Below are positions 9,061 to 15,886 of a stretch of DNA of 36,662 bases, one piece after another. The position numbers and the translations under genes were made by a program. The DNA lies in the NCBI GenBank assembly GCA_030065095.1, contig JASJDP010000038.1, forward strand, positions 1-36,662, given 5' to 3'. The DNA comes from Rhodobacter sp. (GTDB lineage: Bacteria > Pseudomonadota > Alphaproteobacteria > Rhodobacterales > Rhodobacteraceae). The notes beneath the pieces are model-generated. The model ran no database searches, was not told where the DNA came from, and was given only the letters and a program-made list of their open reading frames with translations. Position 1 is the stretch's first letter. The number at the start of each line of letters is the position of its first letter.

Positions 9061-9419
9061 CTCTGTACCCCTGGTTCTACACGGCACTAAGGCAACCATG
9101 TACCTTGTCAGAATTTTGGAGAGGTCGCGCATGTTCGGACCGCGGACTCAGGTTCATCTCCTGGCTCAATCTAGGCGGCTGCGGGTTAGTGCTGCAACTT
9201 GGATTTTCGACGGCCGGCTTTCTAACCTTCTCTCTCATTTCGAGGAAGTGGGCGCCAGGCCCGTCGTGGATGCAGGTGGCCGAGTTCCGCTTAGAAGCTC
9301 AGTCGGTGCATCTAGGGTCTGGCCTTTAGCGAATGGCCTGTTAATGAATTCTTAAGTTTCGCAGGTGATGAGACCCGCGTCGGTTCAACCTTGGAACGCA
9401 ACGCAAAGGAGATTGCGAA
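9061..9419. other. non-coding divergent region between deacetylase and GH16 genes
   Basis: No convincing gene is seen here. Both flanking genes are transcribed outward, so promoters for each must be inside. An AT-rich patch around 9340-9358 (TTAATGAATTCTTAAG) is the most promoter-like part for the rightward gene. I see no clear operator repeat. Confidence 0.4.
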
Positions 9420-9422
9420 ATC
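9406..9422 (+). promoter_or_regulatory. strong ribosome site followed by ATC, not ATG, for the GH16 gene
   Basis: AAGGAG (9406-9411) is a near-perfect Shine-Dalgarno sequence. Eight bases later, in frame with the GH16 gene, comes ATC (9420-9422), then codons for G-T-F-K-R-F-L-M-P-L-L. This would supply the positive charges a signal peptide needs. No ATG, GTG or TTG exists in frame between the upstream stop (9369) and the ATG at 9444, which itself has no ribosome site. Confidence 0.5.
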
Positions 9423-9443
9423 GGTACCTTCAAACGCTTTCTG

Positions 9444-10469
9444 ATGCCGCTTCTTGCCTCGCTTGGGCTTGTATCTTCGGCTTCGGCTGAGGCTATCCGG
9501 CCCGTGGTTGGCAATGGCTGGCAACTTGTCTGGAACGACGAGTTTAGCGGCAGGTCGGTCGACCGGAGAAAATGGGACTTGGAGACGGATTGCTGGGGTG
9601 GAGGCAATAACGAATTGCAATGCTACACCGACCGTCCAGAAAACTCCTTCCTGCGTAACGGAAAACTGGTGATACGTGCCCGCTCGGAACGCTTTACCGG
9701 TCCCGCAGAACCACCGGATTGGAAGACAAGGGCAGGTAACCGGACGTTGAACTTCACCTCTGCGCGGTTGCGCAGCAAGGGGAAGGGCGACTGGAGATAC
9801 GGCCGGATCGAGGTGCGCGCGAAATTGCCGGCCGGTCAGGGCATTTGGCCTGCCATCTGGATGTTGCCAACCGATCGGGTCTATGGCGGTTGGCCAGCCA
9901 GCGGTGAGATCGACATTATGGAAGCCGTGAACCTTCCCCCGGGAAACGGCAGAAAACGCGTGTACGGAACGTTGCACTATGGCAGCGAATGGCCAGGCCA
10001 AGTCTGGAGCGGGTCGAGTTACCAATTCAAAAGATCCAATCCGGCAGCCGAATTTCACACCTACGCTTTGGAGTGGAGCAGGCACGAAATCAGGTGGTAT
10101 GTGGATCATATTCACTATGCCACGCAAAGATCATCCGACTGGTATTCAAGGAAACTGGGCAAGGGTGGGGCACGCCGAAATGCCCCGGGGCAAGCTCCGT
10201 TCGACCAGAGGTTCCACCTGCTTTTGAATGTCGCGGTCGGTGGGGATTGGCCGGGCGCACCCAACAATCGCACCGCGTTTCCGGTGGAGATGGAGGTGGA
10301 TTTTGTCAGGGTCTTTGCCTGCGCCAAATCTCCGGAAATGCTGAGCGGCTGTGAAACAAAGAATCGCCGAGTGACTGGTGTGTACGACGGCGTCGCATCC
10401 GAATTCCTGCACGCCAATCTTGAGCCCGATCTGCCGGACCCAGACGTTGTTGCCGCCTTGTCGCGGTGA
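9444..10469 (+). CDS. secreted GH16 family endo-beta-glucanase (laminarinase-like)
   Basis: A 341-residue protein from the first ATG, with a hydrophobic signal-like N-terminus ending SSASA. The GH16 beta-jelly-roll covers about residues 20-285: WNDEFSG and KWDLETDCWGG at the start, GRIEVRAKLPAGQGIWPAIW before the catalytic strand, and GEIDIMEAV at 154-162, which carries nucleophile Glu155, Asp157 and acid/base Glu160. LLLNVAVGGDWPG and DFVRVFA close the fold. The longer loop-containing ExDxxE form is typical of beta-1,3-glucanases (laminarinases) more than of kappa-carrageenases or xyloglucanases. About 55 residues after the fold are of unknown role. Located beside the synthase and deacetylases, it may trim or release the polymer, or degrade an external beta-glucan. 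The true start is probably upstream at a non-standard codon (9420), giving 349 residues. Confidence 0.88.
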   Translation: MPLLASLGLVSSASAEAIRPVVGNGWQLVWNDEFSGRSVDRRKWDLETDCWGGGNNELQCYTDRPENSFLRNGKLVIRARSERFTGPAEPPDWKTRAGNRTLNFTSARLRSKGKGDWRYGRIEVRAKLPAGQGIWPAIWMLPTDRVYGGWPASGEIDIMEAVNLPPGNGRKRVYGTLHYGSEWPGQVWSGSSYQFKRSNPAAEFHTYALEWSRHEIRWYVDHIHYATQRSSDWYSRKLGKGGARRNAPGQAPFDQRFHLLLNVAVGGDWPGAPNNRTAFPVEMEVDFVRVFACAKSPEMLSGCETKNRRVTGVYDGVASEFLHANLEPDLPDPDVVAALSR

Positions 10470-10571
10470 GGACCTGCCTGCGTTGTTTCTGGGGCGGCAT
10501 GAGGCCAATGGCGGCACGGGTATCACCCAGGTTGAGTAAGAAGACTGGGGCGCGGCGGCTACTGTTGCGGA

Positions 10572-11165
10572 CTATACCGCCATTGCATCGACGCGTTCTT
10601 TCGCTGAAGCCGCCGCATGTTCGATGGATTTTGATGGGGTTTTCGCCCGGATCATGACAAACAACCCAAGGACTACGGATGTCAGAAGATCTGCTTCCTT
10701 TCGCGTGTCCACGGCGCCTGGCAGGTGCCCCTGTCTTTGAGCGTTGCTGAGCGCATTGTGAAATGCGCCTGACAAGCGCTCGAAGTACCGTTTGATCGCA
10801 CCGGATCCGGTCGGATCGTCCGGTCCAAATTCCACGGCCGTGTTGCAGAGCAGACATCCCTTCCCAGCGGCAGGTCCGTCCGACGCCGAGCCGTAGAAAT
10901 CGAGAACAGCGCGGATCTCTCCCAATCCGGCATCCGCGTGCTCCAATGGACCGAACCTCAGGTCGATGATTTCGTCGTTGTAGCGTTCCAGAGCGGCCTC
11001 AAAGAGGCCTTTCAAGTTTCCGAACTCCGAATACAGGCTGTACCGGCTCACCCCGATCCGCTGAACCAGCATGTCGGCAGAGGTCCCTGCGAACCCATGT
11101 TCTCGGAAGATCTCCATCGCCTTGGCCAGCAGTTCGTCTCTGCCGTGCGTCTTCTTGCGCCCCAT
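10572..11165 (-). CDS. TetR/AcrR-family transcriptional regulator
   Basis: The N-terminal helix-turn-helix is clear: ELLAKAMEIFREHGFAGTSADMLVQRIGVSRYSLYSEFG in pieces (helices about 10-55), the usual TetR layout, followed by an all-helical ligand domain containing GKGCLLCNTAVEFG, a phrase found in many TetR_C regulators of small detoxification genes. The start at 11165 gives 197 residues with GAGGT five bases upstream; an alternative ATG at 11183 adds MSIEVP. It is divergent from the DUF1330 gene, and the 78-base gap holds an inverted repeat that fits a TetR operator, so it most likely represses both. Ligand unknown. Confidence 0.88.
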   Translation of the reverse strand: MGRKKTHGRDELLAKAMEIFREHGFAGTSADMLVQRIGVSRYSLYSEFGNLKGLFEAALERYNDEIIDLRFGPLEHADAGLGEIRAVLDFYGSASDGPAAGKGCLLCNTAVEFGPDDPTGSGAIKRYFERLSGAFHNALSNAQRQGHLPGAVDTRKEADLLTSVVLGLFVMIRAKTPSKSIEHAAASAKERVDAMAV

Positions 11166-11202
11166 TGGCACCTCGATCGACATGTCTCGCCCATGGTTAT
11201 AT

Positions 11203-11218
11203 CAGAACAATCATTCTG
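11203..11218. promoter_or_regulatory. candidate TetR operator (imperfect palindrome)
   Basis: CAGAACAATCATTCTG is an inverted repeat: CAGAA/TTCTG arms match perfectly and 12 of 16 positions are symmetric overall. It lies between the divergent TetR and DUF1330 starts, the usual place for a TetR-family operator. Confidence 0.55.
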
Positions 11219-11243
11219 GAAAACCCTAAAACGGAGGCGAAAG

Positions 11244-11543
11244 ATGGCTGAGAAGGCGACACTGGTGGTCACGGCGACGCCCAACCCGAACGAAATGTCC
11301 TCGGTGCAGGCCTATCTGAAAGGCGTGATGCCCTTGCTCACGGAAGCAGGCGGTTCACTTGTCAAACGTCAAAAGGTGGGCCAGGTGATAAACGGTCGGC
11401 CAAGTGGCATGGTTCTGGTCATGGATTTCGACTCCGCCGACGCTGTTACTGGATTATTTGCATCGGAGGCCTACGCCGACCTCGTTCCGGTTCGCGACAA
11501 AGGGTTCTCTGAGATGAACATCCTTGTCACGGGCGACATGTGA
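11244..11543 (+). CDS. DUF1330 small protein
   Basis: The ATG at 11244 follows GGAGG (11233-11237) and gives 99 residues. It shows the ferredoxin-like alpha-beta barrel pattern of DUF1330: LVVTATPNPNEMSSVQAYLKG at the first strand and helix, SLVKRQKVGQVINGRPSGMVLVMDF in two middle strands, and DAVTGLFASEAYADLVPVRDKGF near the end, the conserved block of this family. Such proteins form dimers; no general reaction is established. Divergent partner of the TetR regulator, so probably its regulated target. The longer open frame upstream is antisense to the regulator and is not used. Confidence 0.85.
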   Translation: MAEKATLVVTATPNPNEMSSVQAYLKGVMPLLTEAGGSLVKRQKVGQVINGRPSGMVLVMDFDSADAVTGLFASEAYADLVPVRDKGFSEMNILVTGDM

Positions 11544-11768
11544 CAAAGAATGCCGCCCAAAGCGGGCAAGCTGCGCCGCTCAGCAGCGCCGGCCTTGGGC
11601 TCTTCCCGGTCGATTGCCCGTGCGGCATTCCGCTGATCGGCGGCTTTCCGTGAACCGTCATTGACGAAAGATGGTAACTCTATCCGTCAGCGCGGTGCTG
11701 ATGTCTGGGCCTGGTGGGAGGGTTGGAGGGCAAAGGAACGCCGCCGCTCAAGGTGATGGCTGGATCGA

Positions 11769-12587
11769 TCACCCCTCCGCCGGTGGCACGGCCCGCTGAT
11801 AGAGATGCCATGTGGTGTGGCCAAGGATCGGCAGCGTGAAGATCAGGCCCAGAAACGCCGGAACCAGCGACAACAGCATGGTGACCGCGATGATCGCCGC
11901 CCAGGTGAGCATGACCACCGGGTTTTCTGTGACAACGCGAATGGACGTCAACATGGCAGAAATAAAATCGATTTCCCGGTCGAGCAACATGGGCATGGCC
12001 ACGACGGTTACCGAGAACAGGACAGCCGACAGAAATGCGCCGACGCAGGTGCCGATCGCAAGGAAGGTCCAGCCCTCCGATGTGAAGAACACGGTGTTCA
12101 AAAACCCGTCCAAATCCGAGAAGGAGGAATCTTGCAGGACGATCACCAGCACAGTCCGAAACTGGTAAAACCACACCCAGAAAATGAACAGGGTGACAAA
12201 GGCCATCCAGCCCATCTCGCGTTTGCGTTGATTGGCCATGACGGTAAGGATGTCCGACCAGCCGAAACGCTCTGCCTTCTGCAACCGGCGGGACATTTCA
12301 TAAAGCCCGGCGGCGGCGAAAGGCGCGACCAACGGAAAGCCGACAGCGGCGGGAATGATCATCCAGATCCAGCCGAGCCAGACAAGGCACCAAACAAACA
12401 GGAGTCCGAAAACCGCATAGAACAGGCCGAAGAAGCCGCTCATGACGGGGCGAGCCAGAAAGTCGGAAAACCCGGCCTTCAGCGACGCGGTGATATCACC
12501 CGCGGTCACCTTACCCACCTTGGGCATGGCCCGCTGCTGTGGCGTCGGATTGTCCGGTGGTGTGGAACCTGCAGTTTTGGATGTCAT
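11769..12587 (-). CDS. DUF2189 integral membrane protein
   Basis: From the ATG at 12587, preceded by GGGAGGAG, the protein has 272 residues. After a Pro/Thr-rich cytoplasmic head come about six membrane segments: a paired one at about 48-95 (FFGLFYAVFGLLFVWCLVWLGW, then MIIPAAVGFPLVAPFAAAGLYEMSRRLQ), others near 125-150, 170-200, 225-260. The segment FPLVAPFAAAGLYEMSRRLQ is the hallmark of DUF2189 proteins, common in alphaproteobacteria and of unknown function. The open frame continues upstream to 12842, but that part is the diverged intergenic repeat and has Cys-rich, unlikely protein; the strong ribosome site sets the start. It stands alone, convergent with the DUF1330 gene. Confidence 0.85.
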   Translation of the reverse strand: MTSKTAGSTPPDNPTPQQRAMPKVGKVTAGDITASLKAGFSDFLARPVMSGFFGLFYAVFGLLFVWCLVWLGWIWMIIPAAVGFPLVAPFAAAGLYEMSRRLQKAERFGWSDILTVMANQRKREMGWMAFVTLFIFWVWFYQFRTVLVIVLQDSSFSDLDGFLNTVFFTSEGWTFLAIGTCVGAFLSAVLFSVTVVAMPMLLDREIDFISAMLTSIRVVTENPVVMLTWAAIIAVTMLLSLVPAFLGLIFTLPILGHTTWHLYQRAVPPAEG

Positions 12588-13429
12588 GACACACTCCTCC
12601 CAAATCGCAGCGTGCTGGTCCGTTGGCCAACAGACCCAGCAGTGAAACAGACATCCCTTCTCTGCATACAGGTTTGCACCCGGTGTGGCATAGGGGCAAG
12701 GGGGCGTCTGGCAGCTAAGTCCCGCACAGCTGTCGCACCCCTGGCTTGTGACGCTGCACGCCGCACGAACGACTGGTTCGGTGAAGCTGCATTGCAGCGG
12801 CGGGTTGGCCCGGGAAGGTTCACACTCGGCCGTCTCTTTCACTGGTTACTTCAGGTAATCGCGCATTCCACCAGTTCGAGCGAGGCGCAGCATTGGTCAG
12901 AAGGGCTCGTACCGGACCGACACGGTGCAGAAAGCACGCTAACGCAGCGCGAATCGAAACCGGACGATCGAGCCACATTGCCTACAGCGGAGAATCAAGC
13001 GATTGGAGCAAGTCTCGGTCATTCGTATTACGACGCCTGACATTCACCGCTTCGGCTTGGGAGGTCGGCCCAGAGCCCAAAGCGACGGGTGCTGCAACGT
13101 GAACGAACGTCTTCTAAATGGGCATTCTGATCGTTGAGATTTGCCTGATGCCGTCACCTCACATCGTGGCTTACGCAAGTTGTCCCGCCGAAGCGGCCTT
13201 TGGGAGCAAGTCGACTAACCGTGACTGCGCGAACCAACCAGAACCGGACTTGCTCCGGCAGGCCGTGCGTGTCCGTGCAGGCGCTTTGGCGGCGGCCAAA
13301 TGCGACCATGATCCGTACATGAAAGTTGTAGCATTCTGTGACCACCGTGATCTGTGGTTGTGCGCTTGCTCCGCGGCAATAGCTATGATCCAAGTTTTTG
13401 TTGGGTCTCCTTGGACATGCGCGGGAGTG
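12588..13429. other. gene-free stretch with repeat remnants
   Basis: About 840 bases without a credible gene. It holds one copy of a dispersed intergenic repeat (12741-12890) and a shorter related patch at about 13055-13085 whose GAGCCCAAAGCGACGGGTGC matches GAGCCCAGAGCGACGGATAC near 20618 in the same orientation. Open frames here are short, overlap the response-regulator gene in antisense, or lack ribosome sites. Confidence 0.5.
12741..12890 (+). repeat. dispersed intergenic repeat, copy A (inverted relative to copy B)
   Basis: This stretch, beginning CTGGCTTGTGACGCTGCACG and running through GGTTCACACTCGGCCGTCTC and ATCGCGCATTCCACCAGTTCG, aligns by eye along almost its full length to the reverse complement of about 20625-20771, with scattered substitutions and one or two indels. 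It is not a known insertion sequence that I recognise and has no coding sense. Confidence 0.65.
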
Positions 13430-14128
13430 TCAAATCTCGAACCGATAGCCTTTGCCCCATTCAGTGAGAATGTGTCTGGGATCGGCTGGGTTCACTTCGA
13501 CCTTACGTCGGAGACGCTTGATCAGCGTATCGACTGCGCGATCGTCCTTGCCGGAGTATTGTCTCGATCGTCCAACAGCTAGGATATCCTCTCTTGAGAA
13601 AATGATGCCAGGGCTCTGTGACAGGAACCGAAGGACGGACGCCTCGCTCTGCGTAAGCGGAACAGTCAGTCCGTCCGGCTTCGACAACCGGCGCAATTGA
13701 AGATCGAAAGTCCACTCGCCGATCTGCTTGGTTGCGTGCGTGACGGCGTCGGCACCATCTGCCAAGCTTCGTCTGCGCAGCACCGCACGTATCCGTGCTT
13801 TGAGTTCCGGCATTGAGAATGGTTTGATGAGGTAGTCATCCGCTCCAATGTCCAAGAGCGCAATGATTGTGTCCTCATCGCTCAGCGAACTCATCACGAT
13901 GATCGCTGCATCGGACCGCTCACGAATCTCGCGGCAGAACACCTTGCCCGACGGACCCGGCATGACAATATCGACGATGCAAAGGTCGGCGCGCAATTCC
14001 GACCAGGTCCTTCGGGCATCAGGTACATCCAACGCGCGCCGTGTCGCATATCCCGCCCTGACCAGAGCGTCTTCCACCTCCGCTCCGAGCGCAACATCAT
14101 CGTCAACGATCAAGATGGTCGCGCCCAT
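13430..14128 (-). CDS. OmpR/PhoB-family response regulator
   Basis: A 232-residue protein from ATG 14128, which follows GAGGGAG. The receiver domain (1-120) has the acidic cluster DDD at 9-11, phospho-acceptor Asp53 in CIVDIVMPG, and Lys102 in YLIKPF. A linker leads to a winged-helix Trans_reg_C domain (about 135-232) with LTQSEASVLRFLSQSPG, FSREDIL, RAVDTLIKRLRRK and the C-terminal hairpin WGKGYRFEI. It is divergent from the sensor kinase gene with about 100 bases between, so the two form one signalling pair. OmpR-type regulators bind direct repeats with 10-11 base spacing; such repeats occur upstream of the RTX gene just beyond the kinase, so that gene is the most likely target. Input signal unknown. 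Confidence 0.92.
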   Translation of the reverse strand: MGATILIVDDDVALGAEVEDALVRAGYATRRALDVPDARRTWSELRADLCIVDIVMPGPSGKVFCREIRERSDAAIIVMSSLSDEDTIIALLDIGADDYLIKPFSMPELKARIRAVLRRRSLADGADAVTHATKQIGEWTFDLQLRRLSKPDGLTVPLTQSEASVLRFLSQSPGIIFSREDILAVGRSRQYSGKDDRAVDTLIKRLRRKVEVNPADPRHILTEWGKGYRFEI

Positions 14129-14227
14129 CAAGCTCCCTCGCCACAGCTATCTGAACGGCGCAACGCGGGCATGTAGCAGCTCTGGCGCGCCAGCCTATGT
14201 CTTTACGCAAACGAAAGGACAACCTCA

Positions 14228-15715
14228 ATGTGGTGGACTGCGCGCGTGACTCTCGCTCAGCAGCTGATGCTACTGGTCATCGGCCTCGTTATGGGCGTCC
14301 AGATCGCCAATGTCATTGTCTTGCGGGTCGCGGAAGTCCAGCAGTTCTCGACCCAGCAGCAGAGCCGCCACCTTGCAGTCGCGGGTCGTGCAATGCGCTC
14401 TTTGCTCGATGTGCCGGAAGACCAAAAGGCCAGTTTTGCCGGAACACTCTCTAACCCTTCGATACAGGTTGAATGGGGCGACCTACGCCCATTGCTGAGC
14501 GGCGACGCGAGGCGTCCGGAGGCCGAGGCCGAAGCGCTGGCGTGGTATCGCAAGGCCGGGCTGCCGGTTAACGATATCGTGATGACCGTCCGTGGCTATC
14601 CATCGCCGCCTCCACCGCCAGGCATTTCAAGTGAGCGTTCTCGCATTCTGAGCCTTGGAGAACCGCCTCGCACGATCCTTGTGCAAAGCTTCGACCGGCC
14701 ACGTCTACGCGTATGGGCTCTGCGAGAAAGACCTGCACCGCCGGACAATTTCCTCAACTACATCCGGACTCACCCGCGCGCGGAGGTGCATCGGATCTCG
14801 CTGCGGCACGAAGAAAGCGGCACCTGGTTATCGGTCTATCAGCTGCGCCGCCTTCCGCCGGTGAACGCGGCCTACACAAAGCTCCTGACCTCGAGCCTTG
14901 TTTCTGTTTTCATCGCAGCGATTGTCCTGATCATCGGGCATCGCGTCATGCGGCCTCTTCGACGGCTCTCGCGTGAAGCCGAGCGGCTGGGGCGCGGCGA
15001 AGTAGTTGAGAGACTTGCGGTCGAAGGCCCGCGCGACACGCGCGAGATTATCGCAACATTCAATCGCATGAACGAGCGCATAACTCAGGCGGTCGATTAC
15101 CAGATTGGCCTGTTGCGCAGTTTGGCCCATGACCTAAGCGGCCCGCTTGCAGGTGTAAAAAGGCTTGTCGGATCGGTAGGGCCAGACACGACCCGCGATC
15201 AGATTGAGGCGCGGTTGGAAAGGGTACAGAGCATCGTTGATGCCATAATGGCCTTTTCGCGGGCCGTCATGAGAGACGGTGATTTCCAGTCGGTCGATCT
15301 GGTGCAGCTGTTGGATGTTGTGATCGATGAGCGCGTGGAACTGGGCGGCGATGCCGCGATGGAAGACAGCGAGCCGATCATGGCAACCTGCCGCGTAAGC
15401 GCTATCCAACGCTGCCTAAGCAATCTTGTCGACAACGCCTGCAAATACGGTGGGCAAGCAAGGGCAACTGTGCGACGCGACGGGGATGAAGCGGTGGTCA
15501 CGATCGACGATGCAGGACCCGGCATCCCTGATGGCGATCTTGAGCGCGTGTTTGAGCCATTCCAAAGGCTTGCAGACAGCACGCAAGGCAACGGCCTTGG
15601 CCTCGCCATTGCAAAGACGATCGTCGTGGATCAGGGCGGAAGTATCCGACTGTTGAACCGCCCTGAGGGTGGCCTTCGCGCCGAACTGCGCCTGCCGCTC
15701 GAACGCGTCGACTAG
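14228..15715 (+). CDS. membrane sensor histidine kinase with an unusual H-box
   Basis: 495 residues: TM1 about 11-32, a periplasmic sensor of about 180 residues with a Pro-rich stretch near 125-132 (YPSPPPPPG), TM2 about 219-238, HAMP (RPLRRLSREAERLGRGE onward, about 242-290), dimerisation/phosphoacceptor helix and HATPase_c. His301 lies in SLAHDLSGPLAG, where most kinases have HELRTPL or HDLRTPL, so the Arg-Thr pair is replaced by Ser-Gly. The ATP-binding boxes are intact: N box LVDNACKYGG (Asn403), G1 DDAGPGIPD, F box FEPFQR, G2 GNGLGLAIAK. Divergent partner of the OmpR-type regulator. It probably phosphorylates that regulator in response to an envelope signal; the signal cannot be read from sequence. 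Confidence 0.9.
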   Translation: MWWTARVTLAQQLMLLVIGLVMGVQIANVIVLRVAEVQQFSTQQQSRHLAVAGRAMRSLLDVPEDQKASFAGTLSNPSIQVEWGDLRPLLSGDARRPEAEAEALAWYRKAGLPVNDIVMTVRGYPSPPPPPGISSERSRILSLGEPPRTILVQSFDRPRLRVWALRERPAPPDNFLNYIRTHPRAEVHRISLRHEESGTWLSVYQLRRLPPVNAAYTKLLTSSLVSVFIAAIVLIIGHRVMRPLRRLSREAERLGRGEVVERLAVEGPRDTREIIATFNRMNERITQAVDYQIGLLRSLAHDLSGPLAGVKRLVGSVGPDTTRDQIEARLERVQSIVDAIMAFSRAVMRDGDFQSVDLVQLLDVVIDERVELGGDAAMEDSEPIMATCRVSAIQRCLSNLVDNACKYGGQARATVRRDGDEAVVTIDDAGPGIPDGDLERVFEPFQRLADSTQGNGLGLAIAKTIVVDQGGSIRLLNRPEGGLRAELRLPLERVD

Positions 15716-15728
15716 TTCGAATTCCACT

Positions 15729-15757
15729 TGTGACAGTGAATTGTCACAGATTGTCAC
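15729..15757 (+). promoter_or_regulatory. TTGTCAC direct repeats and inverted repeat upstream of RTX gene
   Basis: TTGTCAC occurs at 15741-15747 and 15751-15757, exactly 10 bases apart, which is the spacing of half-sites bound by an OmpR-type dimer. An inverted copy, TGTGACA at 15729-15735, pairs perfectly with TGTCACA at 15742-15748. The block lies 13 bases after the kinase stop and about 130 bases before the RTX start. The inverted pair could alternatively be a weak terminator stem for the kinase gene, but no T-run follows. Confidence 0.5.
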
Positions 15758-15886
15758 GAGATTGGGCGCCGCATCTTTGCTACCGAGGGACGAGCTGGAC
15801 GACCTCGGACCACAACCGGATGCGCATCCTGCCGACCTGCCCGCGTGGCGCAGGCGCACTGGGAAGGCGTGTCAAGGAGAGACCCT

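Noticed and set aside
12588-12842. N-terminal extension of the DUF2189 protein
   Set aside because: The stretch is Cys-rich, belongs to a dispersed repeat, and a strong GGGAGGAG ribosome site precedes the ATG at 12587.
11805-13040. Rightward open frame of 411 codons
   Set aside because: Mostly antisense to the DUF2189 gene; composition is a shadow of membrane codons (His/Gln/Arg/Asp-rich).
13118-13582. Rightward 154-codon frame
   Set aside because: Its 3' third is antisense to the response regulator's DNA-binding domain, and the rest has no protein-like pattern.
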